Of a stretch of DNA of 64,000 nucleotides, positions 50,335 through 60,968 are shown in pieces. Position numbers and translations under genes: made by a program. The notes under the pieces are model-generated. The model was given only the letters and a program-made list of their open reading frames with translations, was not told where the DNA came from and did no database searches. Source of the DNA: Microbacterium murale (GTDB taxonomy: Bacteria; Actinomycetota; Actinomycetes; Actinomycetales; Microbacteriaceae); contig NZ_BMCM01000001.1 in assembly GCF_014635185.1 (NCBI RefSeq), positions 310,001 to 374,000 on the forward strand, given 5' to 3'. How positions within the stretch are numbered: the stretch's first letter is position 1; each line of letters starts with the position of its first letter.

Positions 50335-52047
50335 TCAGCGCGCACTGACGTTGCCGAACAGCTTCGCGATCGGCGCGAGGACCAGAGGTCTGGCGGCGAC
50401 CCACGCTGCGGCGATGACGACGAGCGATGCGACGAGGAACCAGAAGCCGGTCCAGTTGTCGGCGTAGGCGTTCGGGTCGGTCGAGCCCTGTGCGGCGTAC
50501 ATGTGATTGAGGTTGCGCAGCGCGCCGGTCGCGAACACGAGGAACACGTGGATCGCGATGAAGACCACGAAGTAGAGCATCACCGGGAAGTGCAGCGCAC
50601 GCGCCCACTCGACCGGATACGCCTTGTTGAGCTTCGTGGCGTTCTTCGGCCAGATGCCGCTCATGCGCACGCCGGTGATCGCGGCGAGCGGTGCGGCGAT
50701 GAAGATTGTGGTGCCGTAGGCGAGCTGCTGCAGCGAGTTGTAGTTCACCCAGCCGTTCTCGGTCGGCCAGTCCAGCGACACGTACTGGAGCGCGGCAGAC
50801 AGCGCGTTCGGGAAGACCTCCCAGCTGGTGGGGATCACGCGCATCCACTGCCCTGTGACGAACAGCAGAACGACGAACACGATGCCGTTCACCAGCCACA
50901 GGATGTCGAGTGATTGGTGGAACCACAGCGTCAGACTGATCTTGCTCTTCTTGTTGCCCCGCGCCGTCCAGAACGCGGTGGGGCGTTTGTCGTTTCGCAC
51001 CGAGAGACCGGAACGGATGATCAGCACCATCAGGAACACGTTGAAGAAGTGCTGCCAACCCAGCCAGCCAGGGAAGCCGACAGGGGCACCCTCTGGCAGG
51101 TGGTACTCGCCGGGGTAGGTCTGCAGGAAGTCCTGCATGCCCGACAGGCTCAGCAACCAGCGCACGAACAGCACAGCCATCGCGGCAGCGCCCAGCAGAC
51201 CGATACCGCCGACGATGACGGCGCCTGCCCACTGCGCTTTGGTGAACGGGCCGATTCGCTTCGGCTCCGGTGCGGGCACCGCACGCGTGAACGCGTTCTT
51301 GCCCGGGAACACCGTGCGCTGGAACGGCAGCGGCGTGCTGACGTCGACCGTCGCGACGGCGGTCGATGCCGGGATCTCGGATGCTTCGATGAAGTCGTCG
51401 GCCGGTGCGGCGAGGTCTTCTTCGACTGCGACAGTCACGGCGGCGACCGCAGTGATGCCGGCAGGAGGCCAGGGCTCGCCCCCGGGTGCGCGGGGCAGGC
51501 CGCGGCGGAGCGTTTCGCCACCGGATGCTGCGACAGGAGCCGACGTTTCGACTCCCTGCGGTCGCTCAACGCGTTTCGTCTCGCCTTCGGCTCGCTCAAC
51601 GCCCCGCAAGGTCGGAGCTGTGGCCACGGTCGGAGCGGAGGCCGAGGGCGGTGCGGAGATAATTGGAGCGGGAGGTGGAGTCGCAGCTGCGGCCTCGGCA
51701 CCGGCGGGAGGCCAGGGCTCTCCCCCGGGGGTGCGGGGAAGTCCACGCCGCAGCGTCGCCCCCTGCGGGTCGTTGAGCGACGAGGGCGAAGCCTGAGGAG
51801 ACGAAACGGGCTGAGCGACCGTCAGGGAGTCGAAGCCTTCTTCAGCGGCCGGAGCGGCCGTTTCGACTCGCTCCGCTCGCTCAATGCGCTTCGTCTCGGT
51901 CGCTGCGCTCTCTCGCTCAACGACCCGAGACGTTGCGTCCGCCGGCGCCTCGCTCGCAGCATCCGTGACCTCGACGTCGCCGGCCGGGGGCCAGGGCTCG
52001 CCACCGGCCACGCGCGGCAGGCCGCGCCTGAGCATCCGCGTCGCCAT
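50335..52047 (-). CDS. Cytochrome b/b6-type membrane protein with repetitive N-terminal extension, in ETF operon
   Basis: A 570-residue protein. Residues about 300-560 are a diheme b-type cytochrome with candidate heme histidines in [28 protein letters not shown] and AIHVFLVF. Residues 1-250 carry three copies of [18 protein letters not shown] (near 6, 99 and 180) separated by Ala/Glu-rich spacers encoded partly by a dispersed DNA repeat. It starts two bases after etfA, so it may take electrons from ETF and pass them to the quinone pool. That coupling is inferred from the operon. Confidence 0.85.
   Translation of the reverse strand: MATRMLRRGLPRVAGGEPWPPAGDVEVTDAASEAPADATSRVVERESAATETKRIERAERVETAAPAAEEGFDSLTVAQPVSSPQASPSSLNDPQGATLRRGLPRTPGGEPWPPAGAEAAAATPPPAPIISAPPSASAPTVATAPTLRGVERAEGETKRVERPQGVETSAPVAASGGETLRRGLPRAPGGEPWPPAGITAVAAVTVAVEEDLAAPADDFIEASEIPASTAVATVDVSTPLPFQRTVFPGKNAFTRAVPAPEPKRIGPFTKAQWAGAVIVGGIGLLGAAAMAVLFVRWLLSLSGMQDFLQTYPGEYHLPEGAPVGFPGWLGWQHFFNVFLMVLIIRSGLSVRNDKRPTAFWTARGNKKSKISLTLWFHQSLDILWLVNGIVFVVLLFVTGQWMRVIPTSWEVFPNALSAALQYVSLDWPTENGWVNYNSLQQLAYGTTIFIAAPLAAITGVRMSGIWPKNATKLNKAYPVEWARALHFPVMLYFVVFIAIHVFLVFATGALRNLNHMYAAQGSTDPNAYADNWTGFWFLVASLVVIAAAWVAARPLVLAPIAKLFGNVSAR
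51545..51926. repeat. Three REP-like copies inside the cytochrome b gene
   Basis: The repeat beginning GTTTCGACTCGCTCCGCTCG and ending near CTCGCTCAACGACC occurs at about 51860-51926 (best match to the intergenic copy at 55409-55475), about 51545-51605 (diverged) and in opposite orientation at about 51767-51836. All lie in frame in the spacers between the protein repeats and encode stretches such as [13 protein letters not shown]. Confidence 0.85.
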
Positions 52048-52049
52048 GG

Positions 52050-53027
52050 CTACTTCTTCCGCGCTTCGAGCGCCTCGACCACCTGCGGCACGATCTTGAA
52101 CAGGTCGCCGACGATGCCGAAGTCGGCGACGTCGAAGATCGGCGCCTCGGCGTCCTTGTTGATCGCGACGATGTTCTTCGCCGTCTGCATGCCGGCACGG
52201 TGCTGGATCGCACCCGAGATGCCGACCGCGACATACAGCTGCGGCGACACCGACACACCGGTCTGACCGACCTGGTGCGCGTAGGGTATGTACCCGGCAT
52301 CGACGGCGGCGCGCGAAGCGCCGATCGCGGCGCCCAGAGCGTCGGCGAGCTGCTCGACGAGCACGAACTGCTCCTTCGAACCGAGACCACGGCCACCCGA
52401 GACGACCTTCGTCGCACCGCGCAGCTCCGGACGCGACGACTCCGCCTCGACGACCTCGATGGTCCCCGCGCTCGCGGCGGCAGCACCGGACGCCGTCACC
52501 TCGACCGTCTCGACGGTCGGCGTGCCGACAGCTTCAGCACGGACGTCCACGGCACCCTGGCGAATGGTGATGATCGGCGCGCCATAGGTCGGCGCCGAGT
52601 CGACGAGGTAGGCGCCGCCGTAGACGGAGTGGTGGGCGACAATGCCCTCGTCGTCGCGGGAGACGCCGATCGCGTCCACTGACAGGGCCAGCTTCTCGCG
52701 TACGGCGAGGCGACCGGAGACGTCGCGACCGGCGATCGAGTTCGACACCAGCACAGCGTCCGGCTGCACCTTCTGGTAGGCGGCCTGCAGGGCATCGACC
52801 AGCGGAACCGTGAGAGAAGTGGCATCCGCGTCAGCCGTCAGCACGACCGACGCGCCGGCAGCTGCCGCGGCATCCACGGCACTCTGCGATCCACCCGGTA
52901 CCAGCGCGACCGGAGATCCGATCGTCGACGCAGCACCGATGAGCGCCGCTGTCGAACTCGCGGCGTCACCTACAGGAGTCACGTCCACGAGGACGAGGAT
53001 CGAGTCGTCGGGGTAGCTCATCGTCAC
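52050..53027 (-). CDS. etfA: Electron transfer flavoprotein alpha subunit
   Basis: A 325-residue EtfA. The C-terminal FAD domain has the family signature [18 protein letters not shown] and [19 protein letters not shown]; the N-terminal part holds [18 protein letters not shown] and [12 protein letters not shown]. The GTG start overlaps the etfB stop (GTGA); an ATG six bases on is an alternative. It accepts electrons from acyl-CoA dehydrogenases, for example the one at 57250-58401. Confidence 0.96.
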   Translation of the reverse strand: MTMSYPDDSILVLVDVTPVGDAASSTAALIGAASTIGSPVALVPGGSQSAVDAAAAAGASVVLTADADATSLTVPLVDALQAAYQKVQPDAVLVSNSIAGRDVSGRLAVREKLALSVDAIGVSRDDEGIVAHHSVYGGAYLVDSAPTYGAPIITIRQGAVDVRAEAVGTPTVETVEVTASGAAAASAGTIEVVEAESSRPELRGATKVVSGGRGLGSKEQFVLVEQLADALGAAIGASRAAVDAGYIPYAHQVGQTGVSVSPQLYVAVGISGAIQHRAGMQTAKNIVAINKDAEAPIFDVADFGIVGDLFKIVPQVVEALEARKK

Positions 53028-53800
53028 ACCAGCCTGTTCTGCACGAGGTACTCGACCAGCTTCGCGCCGGCGTCGCCCTCATCGGTGATCTTCACGCCCG
53101 CCGCACGCGGGGGCTTCTCGGAGACCGTCGTCATGATCGTCCGCGGCGCCGCCGCGGGATCCGCTGAGACACCGAGTTCGTCGAGGGACAGTACTTCGAG
53201 CGGCTTCTTCTTCGCCGCCATGATGCCCTTGAAGTTCGGAAAACGCGCATCCGGCAGCGCCTCGGTGATCGAGATCACCGCCGGGAACGACACCGACACC
53301 GACTGGTTGCCATCGTCCGCGGCACGGGTGCCGGAAACTCCATCGGCCGTGATCTCCACGGCGTTGAGAGCGGTCGCCTGCGCGTAGCCGAGATGCTCGG
53401 CCAACATCGCGGGGATGACGCCACCCGAACCGTCGGTGGAGAGGTTCCCGGTGATGACCAGGTCGGGTTCGCCGCGACGGATGGCCGCGGCGAGCGCTTC
53501 GGCGGTCAGTCCGAGGTCGGCGCCGGCGAGCTGCTCGTCGGCGACGTGCACTGCGGATGCTGCGCCGATCGCGAGTGCACGACGGATCGACGCCGTCGAG
53601 GACTCCGAAGCCATCGCGAGCGCGACCACCTCGGTGCCGTCGTTCTTGTCCGCATACGACAGGGCGACTTCGAGAGCGCGTTCGGTGATCTCATCCAGAA
53701 CCACATCACCGGCCGCACGATCGGCCAACCCGGTCTCCAGATTCAGCTTGCGATCGCCATAGGTGTCTGGCACCTCTTTGACCAAGACGAAGATCTTCAT
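53024..53800 (-). CDS. etfB: Electron transfer flavoprotein beta subunit
   Basis: A 258-residue EtfB with [18 protein letters not shown] at the start, [37 protein letters not shown] and the C-terminal signature [19 protein letters not shown] that recognises partner dehydrogenases. It has a GAGGAG ribosome site and is the first gene of etfB-etfA-cytochrome b. The palindrome at 53846-53860 lies 46 bases upstream. Confidence 0.96.
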   Translation of the reverse strand: MKIFVLVKEVPDTYGDRKLNLETGLADRAAGDVVLDEITERALEVALSYADKNDGTEVVALAMASESSTASIRRALAIGAASAVHVADEQLAGADLGLTAEALAAAIRRGEPDLVITGNLSTDGSGGVIPAMLAEHLGYAQATALNAVEITADGVSGTRAADDGNQSVSVSFPAVISITEALPDARFPNFKGIMAAKKKPLEVLSLDELGVSADPAAAPRTIMTTVSEKPPRAAGVKITDEGDAGAKLVEYLVQNRLV

Positions 53801-53845
53801 CGACTACTCCTCACGACAAGGTCGATTCTAGTCAGCGAGACCGAA

Positions 53846-53860
53846 TGAAATCGAGTTTCA
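53846..53860. promoter_or_regulatory. Palindrome TGAAA-TCGAG-TTTCA upstream of etfB
   Basis: Five-base perfect arms around a five-base centre between the divergent etfB and marR genes. It could be the operator of the adjacent MarR protein or of a TetR-type fatty-acid regulator. Confidence 0.45.
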
Positions 53861-53929
53861 CTCATCATGATACCCAGATTCATGCTCGACATCACCGTCC
53901 CCACGTCGTTCTGCCGATACGGTTGAATC

Positions 53930-54466
53930 GTGGCTTTCCCCCGTCCCCTTCCCACCGATCCGCTCGCCGAGGCGAAGCGGCAGTGGCTGGCGCACGGCTG
54001 GTCGGATGCCGCGGACGGCATGACCGTGGTGACATCGGTGATGCGGGCGCAGCAGCTGCTGCTCTCGCGAGTGGATGCTGCGCTCAAGCCCTTCGCCCTC
54101 TCGTTCGCACGGTTCGAGGTGCTGCGCCTGCTCGCGTTCAGCCGCACGGGCCGGCTTCCGCTGTCCAGCGTCGTGGCCCGCCTGCAGGTGCACGCCACAA
54201 CAGTGACGAGCACGGCGGAACGCCTCGTGCGCGACGGTCTGATCCTGCGCGAACCGCATCCGCACGATGGACGCGCCGCCATGCTGGCACTCACGGAAGA
54301 AGGCCGCGCGTTGGTCGAGCGCGCGACGACCGCGCTCAACGGCGAGGTGTTCAGCAATCCCGGCATCAGCTCGACGGATGCTGCGGACCTCGTCGCGATC
54401 GTCGCCCGCCTGCGCAAGAACGCCGGCGACTTCACCGAGCCGCGTCCGCAGCCGGATCCGCTCTGA
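53930..54466 (+). CDS. MarR family transcriptional regulator
   Basis: A 178-residue regulator with a longer N-terminus than usual. The winged helix reads ALSFARFEVLRLLAFSRTGR, LPLSSVVARLQVHATTVTST and the wing HPHDGRAAMLALTEEG. The GTG is six bases after TACGGT, so it is probably leaderless. It is divergent from the ETF operon and upstream of an SRPBCC protein gene; a role in lipid or aromatic acid metabolism is possible but not shown. Confidence 0.9.
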   Translation: MAFPRPLPTDPLAEAKRQWLAHGWSDAADGMTVVTSVMRAQQLLLSRVDAALKPFALSFARFEVLRLLAFSRTGRLPLSSVVARLQVHATTVTSTAERLVRDGLILREPHPHDGRAAMLALTEEGRALVERATTALNGEVFSNPGISSTDAADLVAIVARLRKNAGDFTEPRPQPDPL

Positions 54467-54482
54467 TGGCACGACGCCGCTG

Positions 54483-54932
54483 ATGGCACGGTTCACTCTC
54501 GAACGCGTCATCCGGGCCACGCCGGCCGAAGTCTTCGCCGCGGCGATCGACCCCGCCCTGCACGTGGAGTCGATGGCCCGTTATGGCGAGACCATGGTCA
54601 AGGGCCCTGACGGCGGCGTCTTCACCGAAGGCTCGACCGTGACCTGGCGCGCGCGACACTTCGGAGTGCCGTTCCACCTCACCTCGGTCGTCTTCGACAT
54701 CGACCCTCCGCGCCGGTTCCGCGATCGCCAGACGAAGGGTCCCTTCGCCTGGTTCCACCACGAGCACGTGTTCGAAGAGCACTCCGAAGGCACGCTCATG
54801 CGCGACACGATCACCTTCCGCTCGCCGTTCGGTCCGATCGGCACGCTGGTCGACCGGCTGTTCATGCGCGAATACATGCGGCGACTCATCGACGAGCGCA
54901 ACCAGATGCTCGCGGAGACCCTCGAAAGATGA
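54483..54932 (+). CDS. SRPBCC (START-like) family protein
   Basis: A 149-residue protein of the SRPBCC helix-grip fold: FTLERVIRATPAEVFAAAID at the start, PPRRFRDRQTKGPFAWFHHE in the middle and the terminal helix MREYMRRLIDERNQML. These proteins bind hydrophobic ligands and may be cyclase-like or stress proteins. It follows marR by 16 bases, so it is probably in its operon. Confidence 0.85.
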   Translation: MARFTLERVIRATPAEVFAAAIDPALHVESMARYGETMVKGPDGGVFTEGSTVTWRARHFGVPFHLTSVVFDIDPPRRFRDRQTKGPFAWFHHEHVFEEHSEGTLMRDTITFRSPFGPIGTLVDRLFMREYMRRLIDERNQMLAETLER

Positions 54933-54957
54933 CATCGGCCGTTATAACCTGGGCGCC

Positions 54958-55401
54958 ATGACCGAGTTGCATCTGAAGACCGTACTGGAGGGCCGCGGCC
55001 CCGCCGCCGCGATCGTACTCAGCGACGAACAGGTCGAATCCCTGGGCGCCGGCAAGGCATTTCCCGTCGTGGTCGACTTCGGCGATCGCAGCATCCGCCT
55101 TCGCCTGTCCCGCATGGGTGGACAGAACATGATCGGATTCAGCAAGGCCGCGCGCGCGGAAGCCGGCGTCGAGATCGACGACGAGATCGAGGTGACGATC
55201 AGCCCGGACACCGCCGAGCGCGTCATCGAGATCCCGCCGGCGCTGGCCAAGGCACTGGATGCCGATCCCGCCGTCCGCGCGGCCTTCGAGAACCTGCCAC
55301 CGTCCAAGCGCAAGGAGATGGCGCGTCAGATCGCTGACGCGAAGACTGACGAGACCCGCACGCGCCGGCTCGAGAAGATCCTCGACGCGCTCGGCGAGTA
55401 G
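54958..55401 (+). CDS. DUF1905 / YdeI (OmpD-associated) family protein
   Basis: A 147-residue protein. Residues 1-85 match DUF1905 (RGPAAAIVLSDEQVESLGAG, LSRMGGQNMIGFSKAARAEA) and residues 90-147 match the YdeI/OmdA helical domain (AFENLPPSKRKEMARQIADA and RRLEKILDAL). Relatives have been linked to resistance to cationic peptides, on weak grounds. -10 TAACCT (54945-54950) lies seven bases from the ATG. Confidence 0.88.
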   Translation: MTELHLKTVLEGRGPAAAIVLSDEQVESLGAGKAFPVVVDFGDRSIRLRLSRMGGQNMIGFSKAARAEAGVEIDDEIEVTISPDTAERVIEIPPALAKALDADPAVRAAFENLPPSKRKEMARQIADAKTDETRTRRLEKILDALGE

Positions 55402-55408
55402 TCGCGAC

Positions 55409-55475
55409 GTTTCGACTCGCTCCGCTCGCTCAACGCGTTTCGTCTCCGTCGCTCCGCTCCCTCGCTCAACGACCC
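55409..55475. repeat. Intergenic copy of the REP-like repeat
   Basis: A 67-base element starting GTTTCGACTCGCTCCGCTCG and containing two GCTC-rich subunits, each ending CTCGCTCAACG. Nearly the same sequence occurs at 51860-51926 inside a coding region. It lies just after the DUF1905 gene, in a 150-base gap with no gene. Confidence 0.85.
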
Positions 55476-55551
55476 GCAGAAGCACGATCCGCGCGGTCAA
55501 CGATCCGACCCGCAGAAGCTCAGCGGCCAGCAGGCAGCAGTATCCCCGCGG

Positions 55552-56328
55552 TCAGCGGTTGGTGAAGTCCGGGCTCCGCTTCTCGCGGAAGGCGGACATG
55601 CCCTCCTTCTGGTCGGCGGTGTCGAAGAGCGCGGCGAACGCCTGCTTCTCATGCGCGAGACCGTCGGCGAGCGGCGTCTCCATCGCGGCATCCAGCGCGG
55701 CCTTCGCGGCGTAGAGGCTCGGCAGCCCCTTGGATGCGATCGTGTCGGCGAGCGTCGTCGCCTCGGTCAGCAGATCGGATGCCGGCACCACCCGTGACAC
55801 GAGACCAGCACGCTCCGCTTCCTCAGCGCCCATCATGCGGCCCGAGAGGATGAGCTCGGCGGCCTTGTAGTAGCCGACCGCGCGGATCAATCGCTGCGTG
55901 CCGCCCATCCCTGGAATGACGCCGAGGTTGATCTCCGGCTGCCCGAACTTCGCGGTGTCAGCCGCGAGGATGATGTCGCACATCATCGCCAGCTCGCATC
56001 CGCCACCGAGGGCGAACCCGCTCACTGCCGCGATGACGGGAGTGCGGACGGCGGCGAAGTCGTCCCAGGCTCCGAAGTGGTCGGTCGCTCGCATGTCGGC
56101 GGCCGACATCGACTCCATCTCCTTGATGTCGGCGCCGGCGGCGAATGCCTTCTCCGAACCAGTCACCACGATCGCGCCGATGCCATGATCCGCGTCGAAC
56201 GCGACGGCTGCCGCAGTGACCTCCTGCGCGAGCTGCGAGTTCAACGCGTTCAGCGCCTGCGGCCGGTTGAGGGTGATCCACCCCACGCGTCCGCGCCGCT
56301 CGACCAGGATCGTCTCGTACTCGGTCAT
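55552..56328 (-). CDS. Enoyl-CoA hydratase
   Basis: A 258-residue crotonase: [33 protein letters not shown] for the oxyanion hole, catalytic Glu region [17 protein letters not shown] (near residue 115) and [14 protein letters not shown] with the second Glu position. It hydrates methacrylyl-CoA or another enoyl-CoA. It ends the valine-degradation cluster with a 40-base gap after mmsB and has GAGGAG before the ATG. Confidence 0.93.
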   Translation of the reverse strand: MTEYETILVERRGRVGWITLNRPQALNALNSQLAQEVTAAAVAFDADHGIGAIVVTGSEKAFAAGADIKEMESMSAADMRATDHFGAWDDFAAVRTPVIAAVSGFALGGGCELAMMCDIILAADTAKFGQPEINLGVIPGMGGTQRLIRAVGYYKAAELILSGRMMGAEEAERAGLVSRVVPASDLLTEATTLADTIASKGLPSLYAAKAALDAAMETPLADGLAHEKQAFAALFDTADQKEGMSAFREKRSPDFTNR

Positions 56329-56368
56329 GGATGACTCCTCAGTGGTTGGGAAACGTCACTGACGATCA

Positions 56369-57253
56369 TCACACCTGTCCGTCGCGGATGTCGGTGATGA
56401 TGCCGGAGAAGTCCCTCCCGCCGCCGGAACCCGCGGCGAATGCGGCATAGATCTCCTGCGCGAGGCGGCCCATCCGCGCATCCGTCGAAGTCTGCTCGAT
56501 CGCCTGCAGGGCGAGCCCGAGGTCCTTCGCCATCAGGGCACCCGCGAATCCCGGTTGATAGTCGCGGTTCGCGGGACTCGTCGGCACCGGACCCGGAACA
56601 GGACAGTTCGTCGTCAGCGCCCAGCACTGACCTGAGGCGTTCGCTGCCACGTCGTACAGCGCGTCATGCGAGAGTCCGAGCCGCTCGCCGAGCACAAAGG
56701 CCTCGCCCACCACGATCTGCGAGACCGCGAGGATCATGTTGTTGCACACCTTCGCGGCCTGCCCGAGACCCGGCCCGCCGCAGTGCACGATGCGCTTGCC
56801 CATCGCCTCGAGCAACGGGAGCGCTGCGGCGAAGTCGTCGTCGGATGCGCCGACCATGAACGCGAGCGTCGCATTCTCGGCCCCCACCACACCGCCGGAG
56901 ACTGGCGCATCGATGTTGCGATGCCCAGCCGCGATCGCCAGCGCGTGCGCGGCCTGCGCCTCATCCACCGCGATCGTGGACGACTCGATGAACAGCGTGC
57001 CCGGTCGCGCTGCGGCGAGCAGGCCGCTCTCGTACGCCTCGATCACATGCCTGCCCGCCGGGAACATCGTGATGACCACGTCGGCGTCGGTCGCGGCATC
57101 CGGTCCGGACTCGGCGAGCGAAAGACCGGCGGTCGTTGCGGCGGCCCGCGCAGCATCCATCACATCGAACGCGATCACGTCGTGGCCGGCCGCCTGCAGG
57201 TTGCGCGCCATCGGCAGCCCCATGTGCCCGAGGCCGAGGAATGCGATTCTCAT
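56369..57253 (-). CDS. mmsB: 3-hydroxyisobutyrate dehydrogenase
   Basis: A 294-residue NAD-dependent beta-hydroxyacid dehydrogenase: IAFLGLGHMGLPMARNLQAA at the N-terminus, DAPVSGGVVGAENATLAFMV for substrate binding and the catalytic lysine in LGQAAKVCNNMIL. It oxidises 3-hydroxyisobutyrate to methylmalonate semialdehyde. Its start overlaps the acyl-CoA dehydrogenase stop by four bases. Confidence 0.94.
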   Translation of the reverse strand: MRIAFLGLGHMGLPMARNLQAAGHDVIAFDVMDAARAAATTAGLSLAESGPDAATDADVVITMFPAGRHVIEAYESGLLAAARPGTLFIESSTIAVDEAQAAHALAIAAGHRNIDAPVSGGVVGAENATLAFMVGASDDDFAAALPLLEAMGKRIVHCGGPGLGQAAKVCNNMILAVSQIVVGEAFVLGERLGLSHDALYDVAANASGQCWALTTNCPVPGPVPTSPANRDYQPGFAGALMAKDLGLALQAIEQTSTDARMGRLAQEIYAAFAAGSGGGRDFSGIITDIRDGQV

Positions 57254-58401
57254 GACGCCGCCTTGAGGGCATCGCGTCCGACGATCATGCGCATGATCTC
57301 GTTGGTCCCTTCCAGGATCTGGTGGACGCGCAGGTCCCGCACGACCCTCTCGATCCCGTAGTCCTGAAGGTACCCGTAGCCGCCGTGCAGCTGAAGGGCA
57401 TCATTGGCCACGCGGAATCCCGCATCCGTCGCGAAGCGCTTGGCCATCGCGCATCGCACGGTCGCGTCCTCCGCGTGCTCGTCGACGGCGCGCGCACCGT
57501 CTTCGACGAGCAGCCGCGCCGCATGCAGCTCGGTCTCCATGTCGGCGATCGCGAACACGATGCTCTGCTTCTCGGCGAGCGCCTCGCCGAACGTGAAACG
57601 CTCGTGCACGTAGCGCCGCGCCTGATCCAGCGCCCAGCGCGCACCGCCGAGCGAACATGCCGCGATGTTGAGCCGGCCGCCGTTGAGCGCCGACATCGCG
57701 ATCGCGAAGCCCTGCCCTTCCACGCCGAGAAGAGCGGATGCCGGTACCCGCACCTCATCGAAGATCACCTGCCGCGTAGGCTGGGCATGCCAGCCCATCT
57801 TCTTCTCCGGCGCGCCGAAGGACAGGCCCTCCGCGTCACCGGGCACAAGGAATGCCGAGATCCCTCGGGCACCAGCCTCGCCGGTGCGCGCCATCACGAC
57901 GTACACGGCAGCCTCGCCCGCGCCGGAGATGAACTGCTTCACCCCTGTGAGTACGAATTCCTCCCCGTCGCGGATCGCGCTGGTGGCGATGGCTGCGGCG
58001 TCGGATCCGGCACCGGGCTCGGTCAGACAGTACGCACCGAAACCCGTCATGCCGGTGAGCTCCGGCAGCCATTCGCCGCGTTGCGCATCGGAGCCGTAGG
58101 TGTCGAGCATCCACACCACCATGTTGTGGATGGAGATGTATGCGGCGACCGCGGGGTCGCCCTTCGCGAGCTCCTCGAAGATCGCGACCGTGTCCACGCG
58201 CGACAGTCCTGTGCCACCGAACTCCTCGTCGACGTAGATGCCGCCGAGGCCCAGGTCGCCGGCACGCTGCAGGGCCTCGCGGGGGAAGATGTGGTTCTCG
58301 TCGCGTTCGGCGGCGTACGGAGCGAGTTCGGCCTCGGCGAACTCGCGCACCGCGTGCAGGATGGCCTCGCGCTCCTCGGTGGTTGTGGTGATCATCGTCA
58401 T
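57250..58401 (-). CDS. Acyl-CoA dehydrogenase, probable isobutyryl-CoA dehydrogenase
   Basis: A 383-residue flavoprotein: FGAYCLTEPGAGSDAAAI near residue 130, the FAD region RYVHERFTFGEALAEKQ, LHGGYGYLQDYGIERVVRD and the catalytic Glu in HQILEGTNEIMRMIV. The neighbours (mmsA, mmsB) point to isobutyryl-CoA, giving methacrylyl-CoA. Electrons go to ETF, which is encoded 4 kb away. GAGAGGA lies before the ATG. Confidence 0.93.
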   Translation of the reverse strand: MTMITTTTEEREAILHAVREFAEAELAPYAAERDENHIFPREALQRAGDLGLGGIYVDEEFGGTGLSRVDTVAIFEELAKGDPAVAAYISIHNMVVWMLDTYGSDAQRGEWLPELTGMTGFGAYCLTEPGAGSDAAAIATSAIRDGEEFVLTGVKQFISGAGEAAVYVVMARTGEAGARGISAFLVPGDAEGLSFGAPEKKMGWHAQPTRQVIFDEVRVPASALLGVEGQGFAIAMSALNGGRLNIAACSLGGARWALDQARRYVHERFTFGEALAEKQSIVFAIADMETELHAARLLVEDGARAVDEHAEDATVRCAMAKRFATDAGFRVANDALQLHGGYGYLQDYGIERVVRDLRVHQILEGTNEIMRMIVGRDALKAAS

Positions 58402-58449
58402 CGGGGATCCTCTCGCCTTGTGGGCAGATCGTGATGTGGTCGGTGGTTT

Positions 58450-59952
<1,503 letters not shown>

Positions 59953-60335
59953 TATGCCATGTCCCTTCGTGCCTTCTTTGGCACGATGAACAGATTACTC
60001 TGCCATCCGCGGATTTACTAGGGCGTCCATGTATTTACGGCAACGCAGACCGGAGCAGTCGATGTCGCGTGTTCCTCGGCAGTTCACCGCCCGGTCACCT
60101 TCGACACGTACAACTGCAGATGCGCGGAAGAACTCAGACCGGATCGGGTAGTCAGGACTTTCCGCGCGACGGTGAGCAAAGCTCCCGAGACCCCCGCCGA
60201 ATCGGGTCGGCGGGGGTCTTCTCCGTCTCGAGGCGACCTGCGTTGGCGAAGCTCCGCGGCTCGAAGCAAACACGAAACAAAGCCCGCATACACTCGGATC
60301 CGCCACAAGCACGCTTTTTCTCCGAGGGGCCCACC
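59953..60335. other. 383-base gene-free region
   Basis: The left 90 bases hold the mmsA promoter region and leader. The centre contains an 8-bp stem (60122-60129 with 60160-60167) and then a strong terminator hairpin (60189-60218), which together could mark a small RNA on the plus strand. The right 100 bases lead to the ABM-domain gene. I found no convincing open reading frame or tRNA here. Confidence 0.6.
60189..60218 (+). terminator. Terminator-like hairpin in gene-free region
   Basis: Perfect ten-base arms GACCCCCGCC (60189-60198) and GGCGGGGGTC (60209-60218) around a ten-base loop, followed by TTCT. No gene ends nearby on the plus strand, so it may end an unannotated small RNA. Confidence 0.65.
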
Positions 60336-60914
60336 ATGTCCAGCGTTCCGATCACCGTCTCCATCCGCCGCGAGGTGGATCCCGCACGCATCTCCGAGGC
60401 GACCGCCTGGGTGCAGACCGGCGTCAATCTCGCGAACAAGCATCCGGGATTCCTGGGCTCAGGGTGGGTGCGCGCCGGCGAGGACTCGCAACTCTGGCAC
60501 ATGCTGTACCGGTTCGCCAGCACCGAGACGCTCGACGCGTGGGAGCAGTCGCCGGAGCGCACGTGGTGGCTGTCGATGGGCGAGGGCTTCGTGCGCAGCG
60601 CGCACTCGCGCCGGCGCACCGGGATCGAGGGCTGGTTCGACGAACCGGCGACCGGATCGATCCGGATTCCGGATGCCACCACCGTCGAGGATGCTCCGCC
60701 CGCACCGCCGCGATGGAAGCAGGCCGTGACGATCTGGCTGGGATTCTTCCCCGTCAATCTGCTCTTCAGCCTGGCGATGACCCCGGTTCCGGGCTGGGGC
60801 GAACTGCCGCTCTGGCTGCGGGTGCTCGCGACGACGATCGTGCTGACGCCCATCATGACCTACTGGGTGCTCCCCTGGGTCACGCGGGCGCTGCGCGGCT
60901 GGCTGGCACGCTGA
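60336..60914 (+). CDS. ABM-domain (antibiotic biosynthesis monooxygenase-like) membrane protein
   Basis: A 192-residue protein: residues 1-100 form a ferredoxin-like ABM domain (VSIRREVDPARISEATAWVQ, HPGFLGSGWVRAGEDSQLWH, RFASTETLDAWEQSPE), and two membrane helices follow (WLGFFPVNLLFSLAMTPV near residue 133 and VLATTIVLTPIMTYWVLPWV near residue 163). This ABM-plus-two-helix build is found in bacteria with unknown role. An ATG at 60336 is the natural start; the region before it is not coding. Confidence 0.82.
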   Translation: MSSVPITVSIRREVDPARISEATAWVQTGVNLANKHPGFLGSGWVRAGEDSQLWHMLYRFASTETLDAWEQSPERTWWLSMGEGFVRSAHSRRRTGIEGWFDEPATGSIRIPDATTVEDAPPAPPRWKQAVTIWLGFFPVNLLFSLAMTPVPGWGELPLWLRVLATTIVLTPIMTYWVLPWVTRALRGWLAR

Positions 60915-60919
60915 ACGAC

Positions 60920-60951
60920 GAACGGCCGGGGGCTCACGCCTCCGGCCGTTC
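60920..60951. terminator. Bidirectional terminator after ABM-domain gene
   Basis: Arms GAACGGCCGG (60920-60929) and CCGGCCGTTC (60942-60951) pair perfectly and the inner bases extend the stem. It separates convergent genes. Confidence 0.8.
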
Positions 60952-60968
60952 TCAGTTCGATGTGCGGA

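Noticed and set aside
51435..52047. CRISPR-like or phage-tail-like repeats
   Set aside because: The repeats are in frame within one coding region and have irregular spacing; they encode LRRGLPR...PWPPAG peptide repeats and REP-derived linkers.
60121..60170. A tRNA gene in the gene-free region
   Set aside because: The stem-loop has a 30-base loop with no D- or T-arm and no GTTCRA motif.
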